A stretch of 10,896 bases of DNA from assembly GCA_035291645.1 (NCBI GenBank), contig DATDRQ010000155.1:1-10896 (forward strand), given 5' to 3'. The stretch comes from DATDRQ01 sp035291645 (GTDB taxonomy: Bacteria; Chloroflexota; Anaerolineae; Anaerolineales; UBA4823). Under the pieces are notes generated by a model. That model saw nothing but the letters and a program-made list of their open reading frames with translations, was not told the origin of the DNA and did not search any database. The position numbers and the translations under genes are program-made. Below are positions 1 to 5,778 of this stretch, piece by piece; positions within the stretch are counted from its first letter, which is position 1, and every line of letters starts with the position of its first letter.

Positions 1-1
1 A

Positions 2-1498
2 GCCTGCCGCAGTATGCCGGGAAACTCGACCGCACAGCCAGCCCTCCGGGATACTGTGATACCTTCTCGCGTTCCTTCTCTCGATCCAATCGAAGAAAGT
101 TCGCCGGTAACACCTCCTGTGACAGATAGGATTCCGTTCGAGGAGGCCACTCATCCCTCGCCTGCCTTGCTCTCTCCAGAGACTACGGCCGAGCCGAGCC
201 AGCGCCCTCAATATCACTTGACCGCAGAACTGGATTACGACCGGCATTATCTCTCGGTTGAGGAAGTCATCCGCTACACCAACCAGACCTCGGAAACCAT
301 CCCGGACCTGCTCTTGCTGGTCGAACCTTCTCGCTACCCAGGTGCCTTCAAACTAAATGCCCTTACCTGGGAGGATGGAACACCGGTTGCCGACTACCAG
401 CGCGAGATAGGCTCGATCCGGGCGCCCTTACAGAGGCCCCTGCCTCCCGGCGGTAGCCTGCAAATCTCCCTATCTTATGAAATCTTCATTCCCTCTCCGG
501 ATCCCGCATATTATGGGAAGCCGGTCCCCTTTGGCTACTCCGAGCGCCAGACCAACCTGGTCGACTGGTACCCGTTCCTGCCCCCTTATGTCCCTGGAAC
601 GGGCTGGCTGGCCCATCCGGTGGCGCCCTTCGGGGAGTATTTAGTGTACGAGACGTCGGATTTCCGGGTGGATATACGTCTGAACCCGGCTGGCCGCGAG
701 CTGATCGTGGCAGCCAGCACCCTGCCTGAAGAAGCAGGGGAGTGGCTGCAGTACCGGCTCGATGCTGCCAGATCCTTCGCCTGGTCCGCCAGCGACCAGT
801 ACCAGGTTTTCTCCACCACGGTCGGCTCTGTGCAAGTCTCTAGTTACGCTTTCCCTGTGCACGCTGGAGCAGGCCAGGCCGCATTGGAAGCCACCGCCGA
901 AGCCCTTGCGCTTTACCGCGATCTGTTCGGCCCGTACCCCCACCAGAGTCTCTCGGTGGTCGAGGCTGACTTCCTGGACGGCATGGAGTACGATGGGCTG
1001 TACTTCTTGAGTAAAGGTTTCTATAATCTTTATTCCGGCTCGCCGGCGGATTACCTGACCGCCATCGCCGCCCACGAGACCGCCCACCAGTGGTGGTACG
1101 GGCTGGTAGGAAACGACCAGGCTCTGGAACCCTGGCTGGATGAGGCGATGTGCACCTACAGCGAGCGCCTTTACTACGAAAACCTGCATCCTGAAGCGCT
1201 GGACTGGTGGTGGTCCTACCGGGTAAATTACTACGAACCCAAAGGCTGGGTCGATGGCAGCGTCTACAACCCGGAGGGATACCGCGCCTACCGGGATGCT
1301 GTCTACCTCAACGGCGCCCTCTTCCTGGAAGATCTGCGGGACCAGGTCGGCGATGAGCCCTTCTTTGGTTTTCTTTCTGCTTACACCGGGCGGTTTACTC
1401 ACCAGATTGTTACCAGGCAAGGATTTTTCGATCTACTCGGACAATATTCCAGTACGGATCTCGGTCCCCTTATCGAGAGATACTTCAACAACCGCTAA
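2..1498 (+). CDS. M1-family zinc metallopeptidase (aminopeptidase N-like), 5' partial
   Basis: Predicted gluzincin peptidase that would remove N-terminal residues from peptides, probably outside the cytoplasm. Counting from the ATG at 14, the sequence shows the zinc motif HETAH at residues 354-358, and the third ligand Glu377 in WLDEA follows at the spacing usual for M1. A GMEY (323-326) stands where M1 enzymes have the GxMEN exopeptidase motif, so substrate anchoring may differ. Tyr431 in VYLNGA is a candidate transition-state tyrosine. Residues 1 to about 65 are Pro/Ser/Thr-rich, like a linker after a signal peptide or lipobox. The frame is open to the left edge and the ATG at 14 has no Shine-Dalgarno sequence, so the true start is probably upstream of the window. 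The C-terminal helical domain typical of long M1 enzymes is mostly missing, giving a short form. The gene stops at TAA and is followed by a terminator. Family call is firm; substrate and location are inferred. Confidence 0.9.
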   Translation, partial: ACRSMPGNSTAQPALRDTVIPSRVPSLDPIEESSPVTPPVTDRIPFEEATHPSPALLSPETTAEPSQRPQYHLTAELDYDRHYLSVEEVIRYTNQTSETIPDLLLLVEPSRYPGAFKLNALTWEDGTPVADYQREIGSIRAPLQRPLPPGGSLQISLSYEIFIPSPDPAYYGKPVPFGYSERQTNLVDWYPFLPPYVPGTGWLAHPVAPFGEYLVYETSDFRVDIRLNPAGRELIVAASTLPEEAGEWLQYRLDAARSFAWSASDQYQVFSTTVGSVQVSSYAFPVHAGAGQAALEATAEALALYRDLFGPYPHQSLSVVEADFLDGMEYDGLYFLSKGFYNLYSGSPADYLTAIAAHETAHQWWYGLVGNDQALEPWLDEAMCTYSERLYYENLHPEALDWWWSYRVNYYEPKGWVDGSVYNPEGYRAYRDAVYLNGALFLEDLRDQVGDEPFFGFLSAYTGRFTHQIVTRQGFFDLLGQYSSTDLGPLIERYFNNR

Positions 1499-1505
1499 GA
1501 ACTCT

Positions 1506-1535
1506 CTCTCCGATTGGCTCGGGGAGTTTTTTTTT
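1506..1535 (+). terminator. Intrinsic terminator after the M1 peptidase gene
   Basis: An 8-bp stem (CTCTCCGA at 1506-1513 with TCGGGGAG at 1519-1526, one G-U pair) encloses a 5-nt loop and is followed by nine T residues (1527-1535). It begins 8 nt after the stop codon, so it should insulate the origin-like region downstream from read-through. Confidence 0.85.
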
Positions 1536-1580
1536 CCTTGACCGAAAAAAGAAGCCTCCCAATTGAGCGAAATTGACTCT

Positions 1581-1631
1581 GTATCTTATTAACAATATTT
1601 ATAATGTTTAAGTGGATCGTAGTCGTAGTAG
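1581..1631. other. Possible DNA unwinding element with DnaA-trio-like repeats
   Basis: Positions 1581-1610 are 26/30 A/T. Just to the right, in-phase trinucleotides TAG-TCG-TAG-TAG occupy 1620-1631, followed by a GC-rich 12-bp spacer and then the leftward DnaA box at 1644-1652. Read from the box, the order is box, GC-rich spacer, trios (3'-GAT on one strand), AT-rich DNA. That is the order described for DnaA-trio origins. The trio run is short and one unit is imperfect, so this is a suggestive match only. Confidence 0.4.
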
Positions 1632-1643
1632 GGCCTGGGGATA

Positions 1644-1652
1644 TGTGGATAA
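1644..1652 (-). promoter_or_regulatory. DnaA box (perfect)
   Basis: TGTGGATAA on the plus strand is the exact complement of the consensus TTATCCACA. It is the box nearest to the AT-rich block and so the likeliest anchor for strand opening, if this is an origin. Confidence 0.7.
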
Positions 1653-1748
1653 TTACTTACCGGCAGCCTGAACCCCGTACGGCTGGGGGGGAGACAGACG
1701 CGCCACATACATATGGGAGACTGAGAAGATTTTTTCTCCCCAAGGCAA

Positions 1749-1757
1749 GGTGGATAA
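1749..1757 (-). promoter_or_regulatory. DnaA box (one mismatch)
   Basis: GGTGGATAA on the plus strand reads TTATCCACC on the minus strand, 8 of 9 bases of the DnaA consensus. It has the same orientation as the perfect box at 1644-1652. Confidence 0.5.
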
Positions 1758-1828
1758 GTATTAGAAAAAATCAGCAAAGGAGCAGCTCTTCAACAGTAAA
1801 AACCCATTTTGGTCAGATGAAAATGGCC

Positions 1829-1844
1829 CCCCTATATATAGGGG
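1829..1844. repeat. 16-bp perfect palindrome CCCCTATATATAGGGG
   Basis: A self-complementary 16-mer with a TATATATA core and GC clamps lies between the left and right DnaA boxes. A related half (CCCCTACATATAG) occurs at 1971-1983. It could be a protein-binding site or a local melting point; no function can be assigned from sequence alone. Confidence 0.5.
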
Positions 1845-1896
1845 TACTTGAAGGATGAATAAATCGAACAAAAGGGCGAATATTCCCCAGTTTGAT

Positions 1897-1931
1897 CGAG
1901 TTATCCACAGTTTTTCGCGAGTTATCCACAG
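1897..1931 (+). repeat. Tandem pair of DnaA boxes in a 14-bp direct repeat
   Basis: CGAGTTATCCACAG occurs exactly at 1897-1910 and again at 1918-1931, each containing a perfect DnaA box. The repeat interval is 21 bp, two helical turns, which puts both boxes on the same face of the DNA. This phasing favours cooperative binding by DnaA. Confidence 0.75.
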
Positions 1932-2006
1932 ATGGGGTCGAGGCCATGGGTCTCCTGGTCTATGCCGGAACCCCTACATATAGCCTCAATTATGAGAAAA
2001 ATACAC

Positions 2007-2035
2007 TTGACAAAACCAATTTATTAGACTATTAT
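2007..2035 (+). promoter_or_regulatory. Sigma-70-type promoter of the small-protein/ArsR/MFS operon
   Basis: A perfect -35 (TTGACA, 2007-2012) is separated by 17 bp from a near-consensus -10 (TATTAT, 2030-2035). Transcription would start around 2042. The -10 lies inside the left arm of the long palindrome at 2024-2071, so a repressor bound there would block polymerase. Confidence 0.8.
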
Positions 2036-2071
2036 CTAGTTAGATATTTATCTAACTAGATAATAGTCTAA
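2024..2071. promoter_or_regulatory. 48-bp perfect inverted repeat, probable operator
   Basis: The left arm (2024-2045, beginning TTAGACTATTATC) and the right arm (2050-2071) are exact reverse complements over 22 bp, separated by a 4-bp spacer (ATTT). The repeat is AT-rich, covers the -10 and the probable start site, and has no T-run after it, so it does not look like a terminator. ArsR-family proteins bind AT-rich inverted repeats at their own promoters, and such a regulator is encoded second in this operon. Autoregulation is inferred. The unusually long symmetry could hold two dimer sites or give a strong hairpin in the mRNA leader. Confidence 0.75.
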
Positions 2072-2111
2072 CTGAGTGGGTGGTCTTCCTGTCATCTCAA
2101 AGGAGGCACAA

Positions 2112-2351
2112 ATGAACCAGATTCATTACGACTATATCCGGCAGAGGAACGAGAGGATCCTGCATTCCATCCTGGTCGAGAAGGAGATCCAGGCCTTGCA
2201 CCCCAGGAGAACCAGCCTGCGAGTCCGCTTCCTGTTCCTGTTGAGCGACATCCTGTTCAGCATTGGTGAGTGGATCCGCCCGGACGAGATGCGCGTCTTC
2301 ATTCACGAGCGCAGCCTGGATGATTGTGAGCCGCTGGCGAACTGCTATTAG
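2112..2351 (+). CDS. Small protein of unknown function (79 aa), first gene of the ArsR/MFS operon
   Basis: I do not recognise this protein with certainty. ATG 2112 is chosen because a perfect AGGAGG (2101-2106) sits 5 nt upstream; a GTG at 2076 in the same frame has no such support. The N-terminal third is charged and helical in character (MNQIHYDYIRQRNERIL). An Arg-rich patch (HPRRTSLRVR) then leads into a hydrophobic or amphipathic stretch (FLFLLSDILFSIGEWI, about residues 38-53), and the C-terminal tail is acidic with two cysteines. This layout would suit a membrane-surface helix or a small partner protein. It lies directly downstream of the operator-bearing promoter and 14 nt before the regulator gene, so it should share the regulation of the MFS transporter. 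Translation is likely given the strong ribosome binding site; function is unknown. Confidence 0.75.
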   Translation: MNQIHYDYIRQRNERILHSILVEKEIQALHPRRTSLRVRFLFLLSDILFSIGEWIRPDEMRVFIHERSLDDCEPLANCY

Positions 2352-2365
2352 GTTCTTGGATTGAA

Positions 2366-3433
2366 ATGCTCATGGAAGAAAAACAACCTGAATTGATCTG
2401 GGAGGCCGGGACGGCCTATGATCTGTTCATCAGCCTCCTGGTTTTGCATGATCCGGATGAGTATGGGTTAAGGGCTTCCTGGGCCGCTGGGGTGCGCTCC
2501 CGCCTGCCAGCCAACGAAAGGAAAGTGCTGGAGGAATCGGTATTCGCCCTGGGGCTCCCGCTGCCCTGGATCCATCGGCTGCCGGAACCCCGAGATAGCG
2601 CCTCGGTTTTTTATAGCCTGAGCCAGCTCCCCGCCGATCGACGGTTGAAGACGCTTTCTGGAGACCATCCTGAGCACACCCAGATCCATGAACTCCTGGA
2701 GGAGGTTTCCGAACGTGGTTCCTTTGATCAAAACGATCAGGAGACCTTGTGGTCTCTGGCGCACGAGAAAAAGCATGGCTTCTCCGCCAAAGATGCAGCC
2801 AGGGTTCTTGAATGGTGGTCCCACCCGGCCGAATCCGGGGAACAGTACCTGAGGGCGCTGCAAAGCTACCACCAGGTGTTCTTCGCCGAGGAGGAGGACC
2901 GTATTCTCCCGGCCCTGAGTTCTGCGCAGGAGCGAGCTCAAGAATTAGCGCAGCGCCTGCAGGTGCCCGACTTAGTCGAAGAACTTTCTCAGGGCGTTCG
3001 CTTCACTTCTCTCCTAGATGTTTCCAAACTCGTCCTGGCGCCATCTTTCTGGAGCACCCCGATTGTCTTTTTCGAGCCATTTTCCCAGCAAGGGATGATC
3101 ATGACCTATGGCGCCCGGCCGGCGACCGCCTCCCTGGTCCCTGGTGAGGATGTACCGGACGGGCTTCTGCGTGTGCTGAAGGCCATGGCGGATCCGACCC
3201 GCCTGCGCATCATGCAATACCTGGCCGAAGAGCCGCTGACGCCGGCGCAGCTCTCCCGCAAGTTGCGCCTGCGCGCCCCGACCGTCGTGCACCACCTGCA
3301 CAGCCTGCGCATGGCTGGGCTGGTCCAACTCACCCTGGAAGAGGGAGGCGAGAAGCGTTATGGTCTGCGGCGAGACATGCCGGCGGACACATTTGCTGAC
3401 CTGGAAAAATTCTTGAACGAGGGTTCGGGTTGA
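2366..3433 (+). CDS. ArsR-type HTH transcriptional regulator with long N-terminal domain
   Basis: Putative DNA-binding repressor of its own operon. The C-terminal part (about residues 265-340) is an ArsR-like winged helix: LKAMADPTRLRI with Met274 and Asp276-Pro277-Thr278, then a recognition region (LSRKLRLRAPTVVHHLHSL), then a wing ending in KRYGLR. The protein is 355 residues, about three times a classical ArsR, and the first 260 residues form a separate, mostly helical and acidic domain that may sense a ligand. It resembles the DUF5937-plus-HTH arrangement seen in other bacteria, but I cannot confirm that family. There is no cysteine anywhere, so thiol-based metal sensing, as in ArsR or SmtB, is excluded. 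Start ATG 2366 follows the small gene by 14 nt with no strong Shine-Dalgarno sequence; ATG 2372 is an alternative. The MFS gene begins 16 nt after its stop. Confidence 0.85.
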   Translation: MLMEEKQPELIWEAGTAYDLFISLLVLHDPDEYGLRASWAAGVRSRLPANERKVLEESVFALGLPLPWIHRLPEPRDSASVFYSLSQLPADRRLKTLSGDHPEHTQIHELLEEVSERGSFDQNDQETLWSLAHEKKHGFSAKDAARVLEWWSHPAESGEQYLRALQSYHQVFFAEEEDRILPALSSAQERAQELAQRLQVPDLVEELSQGVRFTSLLDVSKLVLAPSFWSTPIVFFEPFSQQGMIMTYGARPATASLVPGEDVPDGLLRVLKAMADPTRLRIMQYLAEEPLTPAQLSRKLRLRAPTVVHHLHSLRMAGLVQLTLEEGGEKRYGLRRDMPADTFADLEKFLNEGSG

Positions 3434-3449
3434 TCAACCGCGGGGCAGG

Positions 3450-4733
3450 TTGAAAGGTAAAGAGATCGGCAATTCGATTGCCGCCGCCCTGGATGAATAT
3501 TCGGATCGGGTGCGCGCCTTCCGCCCAAACGCGCGCCTGTACCTGGTGAATGTAGCCATCCTGGGCGCGGCGATGGGCGTCTTCTGGCTGCTGTTCAATT
3601 TTTACGTTTTGAGCCTGGGTTTCAACGAAGCCTTACTGGGCAGCCTGATCACCGCCGCCAACATGACCGCCCTGCTGGCAGCCCTACCGATGGGCTACCT
3701 GGCTGACCTGCTTGGCCGCAAGCAGTCCCTGATCATCTCCGGGGTTGCGCTCGGGTTGTCTATCCTCGGCATGGTCATCTGGCCTACCCAGGTTGGTTTC
3801 TACGCCATGAACGTGCTCTCCGGGCTGGCGCAGAGCCTGGCGGCGGTCACCATGGCGCCGTTCATGATGGAGAATAGCGGCGAGCAGGAGCGCACCTACC
3901 TGTTCAGTTTCAGTTCCGGCTTGCAAATGGCCATGGCTTCGGTTGGCAGCTGGATCGGCGGCTACCTGCCGACCTGGGTGGCGCAGTCTCAGGCTGTCAC
4001 TGCCACCAGCAGAACGGCTTACGCCGGCGCCATGTTGGCGGTGAGCGGCATGATCGCCGTCGGGCTGGCGCCGCTCGTGCTGATCCGCTCTCCCCGGCTG
4101 GAGCATAGCGGTCGCTCGGTCTTCGCCCCTTTTGCGTATGCATCCAAAGAGCCGGTTTTACTGACCAAATTAATCCTGCCCATGCTGATCACCTCCATCG
4201 GGGCCGGGTTGATCATGCCATTCATGAATGTGTTCTTCCGGGAAGTGCACCACATGCCCGACCCGGTGATCGGCTCCCTGTTCGCCTGGGGATCGCTCTG
4301 GATGGGGATTGGTTTACTGATCGCCCCGCCCCTGGCGGACCGGATGGGCAAGATTCAGCTGGTCGTAATCACCCAGGGAATTTCGATTCCTTTCTTGATC
4401 CTGTTAGGCTTCTCCCCCATCTTTTGGGTGGGTGCGCTGGCCTATTACGTGCGGCTGGCCTTGATGAATATGAGCGCTCCGGTCTACCAGACCTTCGTGA
4501 TGGAGCGTGTCGAGCCCTCGGCGCGCGCCACGGTCGCTAGCCTGGAGAGCATGGCCTGGAACTTCGGCTGGGCCTTTAGCCCCACTATCAGCGGCATCCT
4601 GCAGGTGCGCTATGGCTTTGGCCCGCCCTTCTTGGGCACAATCATTTTGTATGTTATCGCGGTATGGATGTACTGGGCGTTCTTCTGGCGGACCGGGGTG
4701 GCGCCGTTGCCGGAAGCTTCGCCCGGTGATTGA
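3450..4733 (+). CDS. MFS-family transporter
   Basis: Inner-membrane secondary carrier, probably an exporter, with substrate unknown. About 12 hydrophobic segments run through the 427 residues. The MFS signature motif A between helices 2 and 3 is clear (GYLADLLGRKQSL, residues 82-94), and a degenerate copy stands in the second half (PPLADRMGK, about 293-301), as expected from the internal duplication. The start is uncertain. The frame opens with TTG at 3450, giving a charged cytoplasmic N-terminus, but no good Shine-Dalgarno sequence is visible and a GTG about 20 codons in is another option; the first in-frame ATG lies inside the first membrane helix. It is the third gene of the operon controlled by the 2007-2035 promoter, so expression is presumably gated by the ArsR-type regulator immediately upstream. 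The operon context points to induced efflux or uptake of whatever that regulator senses. Confidence 0.88.
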   Translation: MKGKEIGNSIAAALDEYSDRVRAFRPNARLYLVNVAILGAAMGVFWLLFNFYVLSLGFNEALLGSLITAANMTALLAALPMGYLADLLGRKQSLIISGVALGLSILGMVIWPTQVGFYAMNVLSGLAQSLAAVTMAPFMMENSGEQERTYLFSFSSGLQMAMASVGSWIGGYLPTWVAQSQAVTATSRTAYAGAMLAVSGMIAVGLAPLVLIRSPRLEHSGRSVFAPFAYASKEPVLLTKLILPMLITSIGAGLIMPFMNVFFREVHHMPDPVIGSLFAWGSLWMGIGLLIAPPLADRMGKIQLVVITQGISIPFLILLGFSPIFWVGALAYYVRLALMNMSAPVYQTFVMERVEPSARATVASLESMAWNFGWAFSPTISGILQVRYGFGPPFLGTIILYVIAVWMYWAFFWRTGVAPLPEASPGD

Positions 4734-4864
4734 TGTAACTTTTCACAAAGGGCTGCATCTAAGAAGGGAGAAGAGCGGTTAGCGAGAGGCAGATCGGGTA
4801 CTGGATGCCCGTACCTAAACCTCGGCCTAACACCACTCAACAACGAACCAAGGAGATCTGCTTC

Positions 4865-5272
4865 ATGGAAATGATCATCGACTTCCCCGGCGGGGCGCGG
4901 GTGGACGCCCATTTTGGGCCTTATTCTGTTCAGACCGACCAACCCCCGATGGGTGGTGGGGATGGATCGGCGCCAACTCCTTTCGCCCTCTTTCTGGCTT
5001 CCCTGGCTACCTGCGCCGGGATTTATGTCCTGGGCTTCTGCCAGCAGCGCGGCCTGCCCAGCCAGGGCATCCGTATCGTCCAGCGCGACCAGCGCGATCC
5101 GGCCACCGGCATGATCAGCCGGGTCGACCTGGAGATCCAGGTGCCGCCGGAGTTTCCGGAAAAGTACCGCGCTTCGCTGGTGCGCTCGGCTGAACTGTGC
5201 GCGGTCAAGAAACATATCGAACAGCCGCCGGCCTTCCAGATATATACGAAAGAAGTAGAACTGGCAAAGTAG
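4865..5272 (+). CDS. OsmC-family protein
   Basis: Predicted thiol-dependent (hydro)peroxide reductase or related OsmC-fold protein, acting in the cytoplasm. ATG 4865 is preferred over an upstream ATG at 4805 because AAGGAG (4850-4855) lies 9 nt before it, and the 135-residue product then matches usual OsmC length. The first catalytic cysteine is Cys50 in SLATCAG, at the start of the central helix. The second is Cys112 in AELCAVKKH, in the position of the C-terminal cysteine of the family, so the redox pair is intact. Before Cys50 the segment GGGDGSAPTPFALFLASLA is the usual OsmC lead-in. It follows the MFS gene after about 130 nt with no terminator or promoter that I can identify, so its link to that operon is uncertain. 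The exact subgroup (OsmC, Ohr or YhfA-like) cannot be fixed by eye; YhfA-like is likeliest. Confidence 0.88.
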   Translation: MEMIIDFPGGARVDAHFGPYSVQTDQPPMGGGDGSAPTPFALFLASLATCAGIYVLGFCQQRGLPSQGIRIVQRDQRDPATGMISRVDLEIQVPPEFPEKYRASLVRSAELCAVKKHIEQPPAFQIYTKEVELAK

Positions 5273-5290
5273 TCCACTGATATAGTATGT

Positions 5291-5365
5291 TATCCTGAGC
5301 GAAGCGAAGGATCTCCCAATAACCCACCAGATGCTTCGCGGAGCCTGCCCTGAAGGATGAAGGGA
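5291..5365. repeat. Extragenic palindromic repeat (GAGCGAAGCGAAGGATC type)
   Basis: The intergenic gap between the OsmC and VOC genes contains TCCTGAGCGAAGCGAAGGAT, a motif that I recall as a recurrent intergenic repeat in Chloroflexota and other genomes. GCGAAGGATCT (5304-5314) pairs with AGATGCTTCGC (5329-5339) with one mismatch to form an 11-bp hairpin with a 14-nt loop. A further partial unit (CTGAAGGATGAAGGGATCAC) follows. No T-run follows the hairpin, so it is not a standard terminator. It could stabilise mRNA ends or be a dispersed mobile repeat. Confidence 0.6.
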
Positions 5366-5401
5366 TCACTATGACTTTCAATAAAAAGAAAGGAGTTTTG
5401 T

Positions 5402-5773
5402 ATGCCACGCGTCGTGCATTTCGAGATCTGTGCGAAGGAACCGGCCAAGTTAGCGGATTTTTACCGGGACGTGTTTGGCTGGAAGGTTGACAGGTGGGAA
5501 GGACCGGTGGATTACTGGCTGATAACCACCGGGGAAAATTCTCAACCCGGCATTAATGGGGGCTTCCTGGAACCGGGTGAGATGTTCACAGGTACGATCA
5601 ATACCATCGACGTGCCGGACATCGATGCCTTCATCGAAAAGGTCACACAAAACGGGGGCCAGCTGGTTGGAGAAAAACTGCCCATCCCCGGCGTCGGCTA
5701 CCAGGCTTACTGCCGGGACGTAGAAGGGACCGTGTTCGGCTTGCACCAGGAGGATGCGAGCGTCGGGATCTGA
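5402..5773 (+). CDS. VOC-family (glyoxalase/bleomycin-resistance fold) protein
   Basis: Small single-domain member of the vicinal oxygen chelate superfamily, 123 residues, usual length for the group often annotated as related to lactoylglutathione lyase. The N-terminal strand VVHFEI with His6 and Glu8 is followed by the signature helix LADFYRDVFGWKV (17-29). The second beta-alpha-beta unit ends in DVEGTVFGLHQED, the counterpart of the DPEGN-F-L motif that supplies a metal ligand. Such proteins dimerise to form metal sites and can be lyases, isomerases or binding proteins; the substrate here cannot be told. ATG 5402 has AGGAG (5391-5395) 6 nt upstream. Its stop lies only 5 bp from the original TGA end of the convergent lipoprotein gene, and no terminator is visible between them. 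Confidence 0.88.
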   Translation: MPRVVHFEICAKEPAKLADFYRDVFGWKVDRWEGPVDYWLITTGENSQPGINGGFLEPGEMFTGTINTIDVPDIDAFIEKVTQNGGQLVGEKLPIPGVGYQAYCRDVEGTVFGLHQEDASVGI

Positions 5774-5778
5774 CCGGT

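Larger units (their letters stand above)
1575..1931. other. Candidate replication origin (oriC-like DnaA-box cluster)
   Basis: The 600-bp gene-free stretch between the M1 gene and the next promoter holds three perfect DnaA boxes (TTATCCACA or complement) at 1644-1652, 1901-1909 and 1922-1930, and one with a single mismatch at 1749-1757. The left boxes point leftward and the right pair points rightward. An AT-rich block (1581-1610, 26 of 30 bases A/T) lies left of the first box, with TAG trinucleotides between them. This is the order of elements known for bacterial basal unwinding systems. The terminator before the region and the promoter after it leave the interval largely untranscribed. dnaA, dnaN or rpmH are not in view, so a DnaA-titrating or regulatory cluster, or the origin of an integrated element, remains possible. 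Confidence 0.6.

Noticed and set aside
1604..1858. An 84-codon open frame within the DnaA-box region
   Set aside because: It overlaps two DnaA boxes and the palindrome, has no ribosome binding site and no recognisable protein pattern.
1897..1931. A CRISPR array or plasmid iteron array
   Set aside because: There are only two copies of a 14-bp unit with a 7-bp gap, each containing a DnaA box; no spacers, further repeats or Rep gene are present.
2024..2071. The long palindrome as a transcription terminator
   Set aside because: The arms are AT-rich, no T-run follows, and the repeat overlaps a -10 element instead of following a gene.
2076..2111. GTG at 2076 as the start of the 79-aa protein
   Set aside because: The AGGAGG at 2101-2106 sits at proper distance from ATG 2112 and would lie inside the coding region if GTG 2076 were used.
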